64,000 nucleotides of DNA, from positions 19,781,645-19,845,644 of the forward strand of contig OX387198.1 in NCBI GenBank assembly GCA_947561715.1, written 5' to 3'. This DNA is from Ascidia mentula. Its lineage: Eukaryota > Chordata > Ascidiacea > Phlebobranchia > Ascidiidae. The notes beneath the pieces are model-generated. The model ran no database searches and was not told where the DNA came from. It saw nothing but the letters and a program-made list of their open reading frames with translations. Position numbers and translations under genes: made by a program. Shown in pieces: positions 22,315 through 33,054 of the stretch. Each line of letters starts with the position of its first letter. Positions within the stretch are counted from its first letter, which is position 1.

Positions 22315-25146
22315 ATGGACCCGGCAATTGAAAACTACCAAAAAGATGTGTACATGGAAGCCAAGGTTAAGTTTTTAAGGCGAAGCTTGCGATGCCATCT
22401 GCTGCTTCCCTCTAACTACCGCAAAGGCATTGATTTGGACCTACTTTTGATCCAACAATCACGCAAGATTAACAAACAGTTATGTCTGCATAATAAACGG
22501 TGTAACAATCTACTTCACAATTGGTTGGCATTACCTGAAGCCTCTCGATGTTATCTACTTAAATACAAACGAATGGTTACGTCCAAATTCATTGAACGAT
22601 ACAATTGGCTTGCGGCAAAACAAGTAACGAGGTATAGCACCGCACCCAGAAGTACTTTGAAGCCTTCGACATCGAGGAACAGGAAAAGCAAAATGCGGTA
22701 CAATTTGCGAACACAAAAACGTTTGGACGAACAACTTTTGGATCGAGCGGAACACATGATATTAAATAAATCAGACTACGTTCTCAATTCAGACGATAAA
22801 ATTCTCTTAATGTATGGCCTGAATTTTGTGCCAACGCCGCAGTGGAATGAAACAACACAACATTCAGAATGGGTTAACGCCATTAGACATGTTCGCCGTG
22901 TAGAATGGCAGAGTCTCTATGGTGAAGAAGACGAGATCAAAGAGCCGATCCCTGAAAAGCTTAAAATACCGAAGCTTAACAGGCCTAACAAAAGTGAACT
23001 AAGCGCAGAAGTTCTAGCCTACACAGAAATGGTTTTTGCCAAAGTCAGGAATATGGAGACATCCGCCAGACGCCTATTCGTTAATCGGAATAATCTGACT
23101 TCAAATCTCAGAGAGAGTTTGCACAGATTAACGAAATTGACCAGGGAGAAACAAATAGTAATATGCAGGGCGGACAAGGATGGGAAAATCATCATTCTGA
23201 ACTTACAAGACTACAACACCACAATGTTAAAACAATTCTCCGCGTATCACCAATTACCCTTGACGCGTTCCACAGTAGGTTCGGAGATGCAAAAGATTAA
23301 AGACACCTGTGATGATAAGCTCATTAAGCTGCACAAGTTTGGAGTCGTAAGCGATACCATCCTATATAACACGGCTGGCATCAAACTCCATGGCTGCACC
23401 TATCGACATATCTCTGGTCCTACAGCAAAATTCTTTGCGTGCAACGAACCCGGATATGCGTATCCGTTGTTCAAAACCCACAAGCTCGCACCTGAAGAGC
23501 TGCTGCATTGCAGTATTGGAGAGATGCCAGTGAGACTGGTGCAAGCATCTGGAAACACCACGACGTCCCGAACTACGATTTTCCTGGAAAGCATTTTGCA
23601 GCCGATCAGTGTACTCTACTGCAAGGCAAACGTAAATGAATATTGCCGGGACAGTAAAGATTATTTAGAAGAACTCCACAAGTGGAAAATGGAAAATGCG
23701 CAACACCTCTCCAAGAAAATGCGGCGCCAGGAACTATGCATTGTGGCAGGAGATGTAAAATCATTATATCCCAACCTTCCCAGATCCATCATACGCCAGG
23801 CTTTGAAGGCGGCTTTGAATGGTCACTCAACATTCACCGCGCAGGCAAGAAACACCATCATCGAATTGACAATGTTTTGCATTGACAACGCCATATTGAG
23901 GAATGCAGATTCTTTTTATTGCCAAAAAGAAGGCATTGTCACAGGTGACAATAACTCAGTATCGGTGGCTAACATTGCTGTTCACTTCATTGTTTGCAAA
24001 GCTGCCACAGCAATAAACAAGGCGTACATATTTAAGAGGTTCATTGATGACATTATATGGGTGTCGCTTGGGGTTAAAACAACCAATGTCATACAACAGA
24101 AGTTGGTGGAATGCTTTCGTAACGCAGGCTTGGAACTAACTTTCCGCCAAGCCACAACGGCAAAGCCATGCACTGGAGTTGAATTTCTTGATGTGTGCCA
24201 CATTATCGACCCCATGTCACTGGCGGGCTTCAAAACCACCAATCACACTAAGCCCACAGCACTTGACCGTTGTTTTCTTAATGGGCGTTCCCACCACCCA
24301 ATCCATGTGTTTAAATCAATTGTGTTTTCCGAAGCCATACGGATGCGGCGCTTAAACGAGAATGAAAGCGACTACAAAAAGGCCCTATTGTGGCTCAAAG
24401 ATAAAGCTGTGAAATCCAATTTCCCGGTGAGGATGACATGCGATGTGTTAGCAACAGCCAGCGCTTGGAAGTCTAGATTCTTCCACAACAAGTCGGTAGA
24501 CTCGCTTCCAAGCCTGCACAAACTTATCTGGGCAACAGCATTCCCTCATATACTGCGTCTTTCGCCCAAGGAATTGAGCCTCCAGGCAAATGCTTCCATC
24601 GTTTATCGGAGAGGACCAACGATGTTTAACAAACTATGCCACTACAAGCAGCTTGCCCATCACACCGAGCCTCGGGACACTGGCCAATCGGCCCCTTGCG
24701 GCCACTGTGCGCTGTGCGGGCACCATGGTAACCACGAGCCCATGGTGCCCACAACTACCTTCCTGTGTACCCCCAAAGGCAGAATAATGTTGCGTCAGCG
24801 ACTAACATGTCGCGACTATGGGATATATGTGGCCTCGTGCAAAACCTGCGGAGCCCAGTATGTTGGGCAGACGAAAAACAAGTTCTCCACTCGCTGGAAT
24901 GCTCACAGGTCTACTTGGTACCACTTCGAGTGCTCGCTAGATAGCGATGCTACGGCGCTGGGTAACCACTACCTGAAGAAGCATAGCGAGACATTCCAGC
25001 AAAGACCCATATTGCCAAGTTGCTATGACGTGACGTTCGTGCAAAAACCACCTGCAGGGAGTTTGGATCTATATGAGGACTTATGGTTGCACAGAATACG
25101 GGCACAAATAAATGTGCAAACCATGGTAACACCATCATGCAAATAG
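22315..25146 (+). CDS. Penelope-like reverse transcriptase with GIY-YIG endonuclease, intact
   Basis: 943 aa starting at ATG in a good context (ATCACCATGG). The N-terminal 250 residues are basic with no recognised domain. The RT core follows: YPLFKTHK at 383-390 (typical of this family), motif A with GDVKSLYPN at 479-487 (Asp480), motif B with EGIVTGDNNS at 539-548, and motif C RFIDDIIW at 575-582 (Asp578, Asp579). After a linker there is a Cys cluster (C795, C798, C801). The GIY-YIG nuclease comes last, with GIY at 836-838, YVGQT at 849-853, Arg860, His864, and Glu921 in LYEDLW. RT linked to a C-terminal GIY-YIG domain is the hallmark of endonuclease-bearing PLEs, which nick DNA and copy their RNA into it. 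No break is seen, so the element could be active. The exact clade (Penelope/Poseidon or Neptune-like) is not settled. Confidence 0.95.
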   Translation: MDPAIENYQKDVYMEAKVKFLRRSLRCHLLLPSNYRKGIDLDLLLIQQSRKINKQLCLHNKRCNNLLHNWLALPEASRCYLLKYKRMVTSKFIERYNWLAAKQVTRYSTAPRSTLKPSTSRNRKSKMRYNLRTQKRLDEQLLDRAEHMILNKSDYVLNSDDKILLMYGLNFVPTPQWNETTQHSEWVNAIRHVRRVEWQSLYGEEDEIKEPIPEKLKIPKLNRPNKSELSAEVLAYTEMVFAKVRNMETSARRLFVNRNNLTSNLRESLHRLTKLTREKQIVICRADKDGKIIILNLQDYNTTMLKQFSAYHQLPLTRSTVGSEMQKIKDTCDDKLIKLHKFGVVSDTILYNTAGIKLHGCTYRHISGPTAKFFACNEPGYAYPLFKTHKLAPEELLHCSIGEMPVRLVQASGNTTTSRTTIFLESILQPISVLYCKANVNEYCRDSKDYLEELHKWKMENAQHLSKKMRRQELCIVAGDVKSLYPNLPRSIIRQALKAALNGHSTFTAQARNTIIELTMFCIDNAILRNADSFYCQKEGIVTGDNNSVSVANIAVHFIVCKAATAINKAYIFKRFIDDIIWVSLGVKTTNVIQQKLVECFRNAGLELTFRQATTAKPCTGVEFLDVCHIIDPMSLAGFKTTNHTKPTALDRCFLNGRSHHPIHVFKSIVFSEAIRMRRLNENESDYKKALLWLKDKAVKSNFPVRMTCDVLATASAWKSRFFHNKSVDSLPSLHKLIWATAFPHILRLSPKELSLQANASIVYRRGPTMFNKLCHYKQLAHHTEPRDTGQSAPCGHCALCGHHGNHEPMVPTTTFLCTPKGRIMLRQRLTCRDYGIYVASCKTCGAQYVGQTKNKFSTRWNAHRSTWYHFECSLDSDATALGNHYLKKHSETFQQRPILPSCYDVTFVQKPPAGSLDLYEDLWLHRIRAQINVQTMVTPSCK

Positions 25147-25606
25147 TTTGTTTTGCTATTCCCCGCCCGTAGGACTATGTTTTTGTTTGCGCTTGTTTTC
25201 GCTGTAACGGGTTGATGACTTTTCCTGTGTTGTTAACCTGTTTTTATCGTCTTATCATTCACCGAGTCTTATCGGTCACACCTGTTCGCCCACAGGCCTA
25301 CCTGTCTGCAGTTCGTGACGTCCATTCCCCTTCCACTTTTGTTCTGTTTTTACATTCAGTTGCTTCTGTATGTTTGTGTGCTCACTCGGTGTCAGCGCCA
25401 GTGGTTTTTTGAAAGCAAAGTAGTACAGACAGGTCTGACCACATGCAGTTAATTCATACTTTTATTATTTTTTAGTTAATGCTTGAAACCTGAATATTTT
25501 TATAGTTTTTATTAATTTTTATTTATTTTTAGCTTGCGTAACCTTTTTGCGTTAGATTCTTGACTTTTTTCTTTCTGTTTTTCCTTTTTGGCAGTTTTGG
25601 TAAATG

Positions 25607-25648
25607 GAGAAACTGATGATGCCGTTTTAGGCGAAATATATTTTTCTC
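25607..25648 (+). ncRNA. Hammerhead-ribozyme-like motif, 3' region of PLE copy 3
   Basis: Same sequence as at 22,107-22,148, exactly 3,500 bp downstream and about 60 bp before the element's 3' end. Two such motifs flank the full ORF, so self-cleavage would release a unit-length RNA. Confidence 0.66.
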
Positions 25649-25708
25649 TAAATAAATCGATCTGAGCTGTTTGAAGATCGCTGTGTTTGGATTTTAATAC
25701 ATTATTAT

Positions 25709-25720
25709 ACACAAAGTATG
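25709..25720 (+). repeat. Target-site duplication, right copy
   Basis: ACACAAAGTATG directly after the element end, continuing into the normal 5S spacer (CTTTGAATTACGC). It pairs with 16,531-16,542. Confidence 0.93.
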
Positions 25721-28700
25721 CTTTGAATTACGCATAAAGATCGTCAAAACAGACTAACAAACGTCTACGGCCATACCAGGTTGAAAGCACCCGATCTCGT
25801 TCGATCTCGGCAGTTAAGCAACCTCGGGCTTGCTTAGTACTTGGATGGGTGACCGCCTAGGAATACCAAGTGTTGTAGTCATTTTTTTATTTACACGAAG
25901 TATGCTTTGAATTGCGCATAAAGATCGTCAAAACAGACTTACTAACGTCTACGGCCGTACCACGTTGGAAGCACCCGATCTCGTTCGATCTCGGCAGTTA
26001 AGCAACCTCGTGCTTGGTTAGTACTTGGATGGGTGATTGCCTAGGAATACCAAGTGTTGTAGTCATTTTGCTATTTGCACAAAGTATGCTTTGAATTGCC
26101 CATAAATGTCGTCAAAACAGACTAACAAACGTCTACGGCCATACCAGGTTGAAAGCACCCGATCTCGTTCGATCTCGGCAGTTAAGCAACCTCGGGCTTG
26201 GTTAGTACTTGGATGGGTGACCGCCTAGGAATACCAAGTGTTGTAGTCATTTTGCTATTTGCACAAAGTATGCTTTGAATTGCTCATAAATGTCGTCAAA
26301 ACAGACTAACAAACGTCTACGGCCATACCAGGTTGAAAGCACCCGATCTCGTTCGATCTCGGCAGTTAAGCAACCTCGGGCTTGGTTAGTACTTGGATGG
26401 GTGACCGCCTAGGAATACCAAGTGTTGTAGTCATTTTACTATTTGCACAAAGTATGCTTTGAATTGCCCATGAATGTCGTCAAAACAGACTAACAAACGT
26501 CTACGGCCATACCAGGTTGAAAGCACCCGATCTCGTTCGATCTCGGAAGTTAAGCAACCTCGGGCTTGGTTAGTACTTGGATGGGTGACCGCCTAGGAAT
26601 ACCAAGTGTTGTAGTCATTTTTCTGTTTACCCAAAGTTATGCTTTGAATTGCGCATAAATGTCGTCAAAACAGTCTAACAAACGTCTACGGCCATACCAG
26701 GTTGAAAGCACCCGATCTCGTTTGATCTCGGCAGTTAAGCAAACTCGGGCTTGGTTAGTACTTGGATGGGTGTCCTCTTAGGTTACCAAGTGTTGTAGTC
26801 ATTTTTCTATTTACCCAAAGTATGCTTTGAATTGCCCATATATGTCGTCAAAACTGACTAACAAACGTCTACGGCCATACCAGGTTGAAAGCACCCGATC
26901 TCGTTCGATATCGGCAGTTAAGCAACCTCTGGCTTGGTTAGTACTTGGATGGGTGACCGCCTAGGAATACCAAGTGTTGTAGACAATTTTCTATTTACAC
27001 AAAGTATGCTTTGAATTGCGCATAAAGATCGTCATAACAGACTAACAATCGTCTACGGCCATACCAGGTTGAAAGCACCCGATCTCGTTCGATCTCGGAT
27101 GTTTAGCAACCTCGGGCTTGGTTAGTACTTGGATGGGTGACCTCCTAGGAATACCAAGTGTTGTAGTCATTTTTCTGTTTACCCAAAGTATGCTTTGAAT
27201 TGCGCATAAATGTCGTCAAAACAGACTAACAAACGTCTAAGGCCATACCAGGTTGAAAGCACCCGATCTCGTTCGATCTCGGCAGTTAAGCAACCTCGGG
27301 CTTGGTTAGTACTTGGATGGGTGACCGCCTAGGAATACCAAGTGTTGTAGTCATTTTGCTATTTGCACAAAGTATGCTTTGAATTGCTCATAAATGTCGT
27401 CAAAACAGACTAACAAACGTCTACGGCCATACCAGGTTGAAAGCACCCGATCTCGTTCGATCTCGGCAGTTAAGCAACCTCGGGCTTGGTTAGTACTTGG
27501 ATGGGTGACCGCCTAGGAATACCAAGTGTTGTAGTCATTTTGCTATTTGCACAAAGTATGCTTTGAATTGCTCATAAATGTCGTAAAAACAGACTAACAA
27601 ACGTCTACGGCCATACCAGGTTGAAAGCACCCTATCTCGTTCGATCTCGGCAGTTAAGCAACCTCGGGTTTGGTTAGTGCTTGGATGGGTGACCGCCTAG
27701 GAATACCAAGTGTTGTAGTCATTTTACTATTTGCACAAAGTATGCTTTGAATTGCCCATAAATGTCGTCAAAACAGACTAACAAACGTCTACGGCCATAC
27801 CAGGTTGAAAGCACCCGATCTCGTTCGATCTCGGCAGTTAAGCAACCTCGGGCTTGGTTAGTACTTGGATGGGTGACCGCCTAGGAATACCAAGTGTTGT
27901 AGTCATTATTTTCTATTTGCACAAAGTATGCTTTGAATTGCTCATAAATGTCGTCAAAACAGACTAACAAACATCTACGGCCATACCAGGTTGAAAGCAC
28001 CCGATCTCGTTCGATCTCGGCAGTTAAGCAACCTCGGGCTTGGTTAGTACTTGGATGGGTGACCGCCTAGGAATACCAAGTGTTGTAGTCATTTTACTAT
28101 TTGCACAAAGTATGCTTTGAATTTCACATAAATGTCGTCAAAACAGACTAACAAACGTCTACGGTCATACCAGGTTGAAAGCACCCGATCTCGTTCGATC
28201 TCGGCAGTTAAGCAACCTCGGGCTTGGTTAGTACTTGGATGGGTGACCGCCTAGGAATACCAAGTGTTGTAGTCATTTTGCTATTTGCACAAAGTATGCT
28301 TTGAATTGCTCATAAATATCGTCAAAACAGACTAACAAACGTCTACGGCCATACCAGGTTGAAAGCACCCGATCTCGTTCGATCTCGGCAGTTAAGCAAC
28401 CTCGGGCTTGGTTAGTACTTGGATGGGTGACCGCCTAGGAATACCAAGTGTTGTAGTCATTTTTCTATTTATACAAAGTATGCTTTGAATTGCGCATGAA
28501 GATCGTCATAACCGACTAACAAACGTCTACGGCCATACCAGGTTGAAAGCACCCGATCTCGTTCGATCTCGGAAGTTAAGCAACCTCGGGCTTGGTTAGT
28601 ACTTGGATGGGTGACCGCCTAGGAATACCAAGTGTTGTAGTCATTTTTCTGTTTACCCAAAGTTATGCTTTGAATTGCGCATGAATGTCGTCAAAACAGT

Positions 28701-31700
28701 CTAACAAACGTCTACGGCCATACCAGGTTGAAAGCACCCGATCTCGTTCGATCTCGGCAGTTAAGCAAACTCGGGCTTGGTTAGTACTTAGATGGGTGTC
28801 CTCTTAGGTTACCAAGTGTTGTGGTCATTTTTCTATTTACCCAAAGTATGCTTTGAATTGCCCATAAATGTCGTCAAAACAGACTAACAAACGTCTACGG
28901 CCATACCAGGTTGAAAGCACCCGATCTCGTTCGATATCGGCAGTTAAGCAACCTCGGGCTTGGTTAGTACTTGGATGGGTGACCGCCTAGGAATACCAAG
29001 TGTTGTAGACAATTTTCTATTTACACAAAGTATGCTTTGAATTGCGCATAAAGATCGTCATAACAGACTAACAATCGTCTACGGCCATACCAGGTTGAAA
29101 GCACCCGATCTCGTTCGATCTCGGATGTTTAGCAACCTCGGGCTTGGTTAGTACTTGGATGGGTGACATCCTAGGAATACCAAGTGTTGTAGTCATTTTT
29201 CTATTTACACAAAGTATGCTTTGAATTGCGCATAAATGTCGTCAAAACAGACTAACAAACGTCTACGGCCATACCAGGTTGAAAGCACCCGATCTCGTTC
29301 GATCTCGGCAGTTAAGCAACCTCGGGCTTGGTTAGTACTTGGATGGGTGACCGCCTAGGAATACCAAGTGTTGTAGTCATTTTGCTATTTGCACAAAGTA
29401 TGCTTTGAATTGCTCATAAATGTCGTCAAAACAGACTAACAAACGTCTACGGCCATACCAGGTTGAAAGCACCCGATCTCGTTCGATCTCGGCAGTTAAG
29501 CAACCTCGGGATTGGTTAGTACTTGGATGGGTGACCGCCTAGGAATACCAAGTGTTGTAGTCATTTTACTATTTGCACAAAGTATGCTTTGAATTGCCCA
29601 TAAATGTCGTCAAAACAGACTAACAAACGTCTACGGCCATACCAGGTTGAAAGCACCCGATCTCGTTCGATCTCGGCAGTTAAGCAACCTCGGGCTTGGT
29701 TAGTACTTGGATGGGTGACCGCCTAGGAATACCAAGTGTTGTAGTCATTTTTCTGTTTACCCAAAGTATGCTTTGAATTGCGCATAAAGATCGTCATAAC
29801 AGACTAACAAACGTCTACGGCCATACCAGGTTGAAAGCACCCGATCTCGTTCGAACTCGGCAGTTAAGCAACCTCGGGCTTGGTTAGTATTTGGTTGGGT
29901 GATCGCCTAGGAATACCAGGTGTTGTAGTCATTTTTCTATTTAAACAAAGTATGCATTGATTTGCCCATAAAGATCCTCATAACAGACTAACAAACGTCT
30001 GAGGCCATACCAGGTTGAAAGCACCGATCTCGTTCGATCTCGGCAGTTAAGCAACCTCGGGCTTGGTTAGTATTTGGTTGGGTGATCGCCTAGGAATACC
30101 AGGTGTTGTAGTCATTTTTCTATTTGCACAAAGTATGCAATGAATTGCGCATATAGATCGTCATAACAGACTGACAAACGTCTACGGCCACACCAGGTTG
30201 AAAGCACCCGATCTCGGCAGTTAAGCAACCTCGGGCTTGGTTAGTACTTGGATGGGTGACCGCCTAGGAATACCAAATGTTGTAGTCATTTTTCTATTTA
30301 TACAAAGTATGCTTTGAATTGCGCATAAAGATCGTCACAACAGACTAAGAAACGTCCACGGCCATACCAGGTTGAAAGCACCCGATCTCGTTCGATCTCG
30401 GCAGTCAAGCAACCTCGGGCTTGGATAGTGCTTGGATGGGTGACCGCCTAGGAATACCAAGTGTTGTAGTCATTTTTCTATTTGCACAAAGTATGCTTTG
30501 ATTGCCTGCAAATGTCGTCTAAACAGACTAACAAACGTCTACGGCCATACCAGGTTGAAAGCACCCGATCTCGTTCGATTTCGGCAGTTAAACAACCTCA
30601 GGCTTGGATGGATGACCGCCTAGGAATACCAGGTGTTGTAGTCATTTTTCTATTTACACAAAGTATGCTTTGAATTACGCATAAAGATCGTCAAAACAGA
30701 CTAACAATCGTCTACGGCCATACCAGGTTGAAAGCACCCGATCTCGTTCGATCTCGGCAGTTAAGCAACCTCGGGCTTGCTTAGTACTTGGATGGGTGAC
30801 CGCCTAGGAATACCAAGTGTTGTAGTCATTTTTCTTTTTACACAAAGTATGCTTTGAATTGCGCATAAAGATCGTCAAAACAGACTTACAAACGTCTACG
30901 GCCGTACCACGTTGGAAGCACCCGATCTCGTTCGATCTCGGCAGTTAAGCAACCTCGGGCTTGGTTAGTACTTGGATGGGTGATTGCCTAGGAATACCAA
31001 GTGTTGTAGTCATTTTACTGTTTGCACAAAGTATGCTTTGAGTTGCCTGTAAATGTCGTCTAAACAGACTAACAAACGTCTACGGCCATACCAGGTTGAA
31101 AGCACCCGATCTCGTTCGATTTCGGCAGTTAAACAACATCAGGCTTGGATGGGTGACCGCCTAGGAATACCAAGTGTTGTAGTCATTTTACTATTTGCAC
31201 AAAGTATGCTTTGAATTGCCCATAAATGTCGTCAAAACAGACTAACAAACGTCTACGGCCATATCAGGTTGAAAGCACCCGATCTCGTTCGATCTCGGCA
31301 GTTAAGCAACCTCGGGCTTGGTTAGCACTTGGATGGATGACCGCCTAGGAATACCAAGTGTTGTAGTCATTTTTCTATTTAAACAAAGTATGCATTGAAT
31401 TGCGCATAAAGATCGTCATAACAGACTAAAAAACGTCTAAGGCCATACCAGGTTGAAAGCACCGTTCTCGTTCGAACTCGGCAGTTAAGCAACCTCGGGC
31501 TTGGTTAGTATTTGTTTGGGTGATCGCCAAGGAATACCAGGTGTTGTAGTCATTTTTCTATTTACACAAAGTATGCTTTGAATTACGCATAAAGATCGTC
31601 AAAACAGACTAACAAACGTCTACGGCCATACCAGGTTGAAAGCACCCGATCTCGTTCGATCTCGGCAGTTAAGCAACCTCGGGCTTGCTTAGTACTTGGA

Positions 31701-33054
31701 TGGGTGACCGCCTAGGAATACCAAGTGTTGTAGTCATTTTTTTATTTACACAAAGTATGCTTTGAATTGCGCATAAAGATCGTCAAAACAGACTTACAAA
31801 CGTCTACGGCCGTACCAAGTTGGAAGCACCCGATCTCGTTCGATCTCGGCAGTTAAGCAACCTCGGGCTTGGTTAGTACTTGGATGGGTGATTGCCTAGG
31901 AATACCAAGTGTTGTAGTCATTTTTCTATTTGCACAAAGTATGCTTTGAATTGCTCATAAATGTCGTCAAAACAGACTAACAAACGTCTACGGCCATTCC
32001 AGTTTGAAAGCACCCGATCTCGTTCGATCTCGGCAGTTAAGCAACCTCAGGCTTGGATGGGTGACCGCCTAGGAATACCAAGTGTTGTAGTCATTTTACT
32101 GTTTGCACAAAGTATGCATTGAATTGCGAATATAGATCGTCATAACAGACTAACAAACGTCTAAGGCTATACCAGGTTAAAAGCACCGATTTCGTTCGAT
32201 CTCGGCAGTTAAACAACCTCGGGCTTGGTTAGTATTTGGTTGGGTGATTGCCTAGGAATACCAAGTGTTGTAGTCATTTTACTGTTTGCACAAAGTATGC
32301 TTTGAATTGCCTGTAAATGTCGTCAAAACAGACTAACAAACGTCTACGGCCATACCAGGTTGAAAGCACCCGATCTCGTTCGATTTCGGCAGTTAAACAA
32401 CCTCAGGCTTGGATGGGTGACCGCCTAGGAATACCAAGTGTTGTAGTCATTTTACTGTTTGCACAAAGTATGCTTTGAGTTGCCTGTAAATGTCGTCTAA
32501 ACAGACTAACAAACGTCTACGGCCATACCAGGTTGAAAGCACCCGATCTCGTTCGATTTCGGCAGTTAAACAACCTCAGGCTTGGATGGGTGACCGCCTA
32601 GGAATACCAAGTGTTGTAGTCATTTTACTATTTGCACAAAGTATGCTTTGAATTGCCCATAAATGTCGTCAAAACAGACTAACAAACGTCTACGGCCATA
32701 TCAGGTTGAAAGCACCCGATCTCGTTCGATCTCGGCAGTTAAGCAACCTCGGGCTTGGTTAGTACTTGGATGGATGACCGCCTAGGAATACCAAGTGTTG
32801 TAGTCATTTTTCTATTTAAACAAAGTATGCATTGAATTGCGCATAAAGATCGTCATAACAGACTAAAAAACGTCTAAGGCCATACCAGGTTGAAAGCACC
32901 GTTCTCGTTCGAACTCGGCAGTTAAGCAACCTCGGGCTTGGTTAGTATTTGTTTGGGTGATCGCCAAGGAATACCAGGTGTTGTAGTCATTTTTCTATTT
33001 ACACAAAGTATGCTTTGAATTACGCATAAAGATCGTCAAAACAGACTAACAAAC
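25721..33054 (+). rRNA. 5S rRNA tandem array, right part, block shared with the left array
   Basis: Forty 5S copies, from 25,763 to the copy at 32,872. The first 22 steps (25,763 to 29,813) average 184 bp. The following block (29,813-32,872) matches the left block at 13,343-16,402 at a constant offset of 16,470 bp. Copies at 30,537, 31,078, 31,986, 32,342 and 32,515 have the 11-nt deletion, and 30,180 the 10-nt one. The first two units resemble those at 33,055 and 33,239 (CTTGCTTAG, then ACTTACTAACG with CTCGTGCTTGG), which shows that the order block-then-these-two-units occurs twice. Confidence 0.95.
25763..25880 (+). rRNA. 5S rRNA, first copy after the retroelement
   Basis: Complete 118-nt copy reading CTTGCTTAG in the middle. 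Its -30 element (variant CATAAAG) is kept, but the sequence upstream of about -54 is now the retroelement. If upstream spacer sequence matters for expression, this copy would be affected. Confidence 0.92.

Larger units (their letters stand above)
16543..25708. mobile_element. Penelope-like element cluster (three copies) inserted in a 5S spacer
   Basis: A 9,166-bp insertion made only of Penelope-like element (PLE) sequence. Order: a copy on the - strand (16,543-19,561), a 5'-truncated + copy (19,562-22,208) and a full + copy (22,209-25,708). The two + copies repeat at exactly 3,500 bp, so one full unit is 3.5 kb. Partial tandem and inverted copies are well known for Penelope elements. The copies look identical apart from one base in an A/T homopolymer (10 versus 11), so the insertion is young. 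The insertion lies between the terminator of the gene ending at 16,518 and the -30 element of the gene at 25,763, so neither gene body is cut. Confidence 0.95.
22209..25708 (+). mobile_element. PLE copy 3, full-length 3.5-kb unit
   Basis: A complete unit: 106-bp 5' leader (22,209-22,314, including an 11-T run), one ORF (22,315-25,146) and a 562-bp 3' region identical to that of copy 2 and holding a hammerhead-like motif. It ends at ACATTATTAT and is followed by the right target duplication. Together with the 3' part of copy 2 it forms the classic pLTR-ORF-pLTR arrangement of Penelope elements. Confidence 0.94.
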
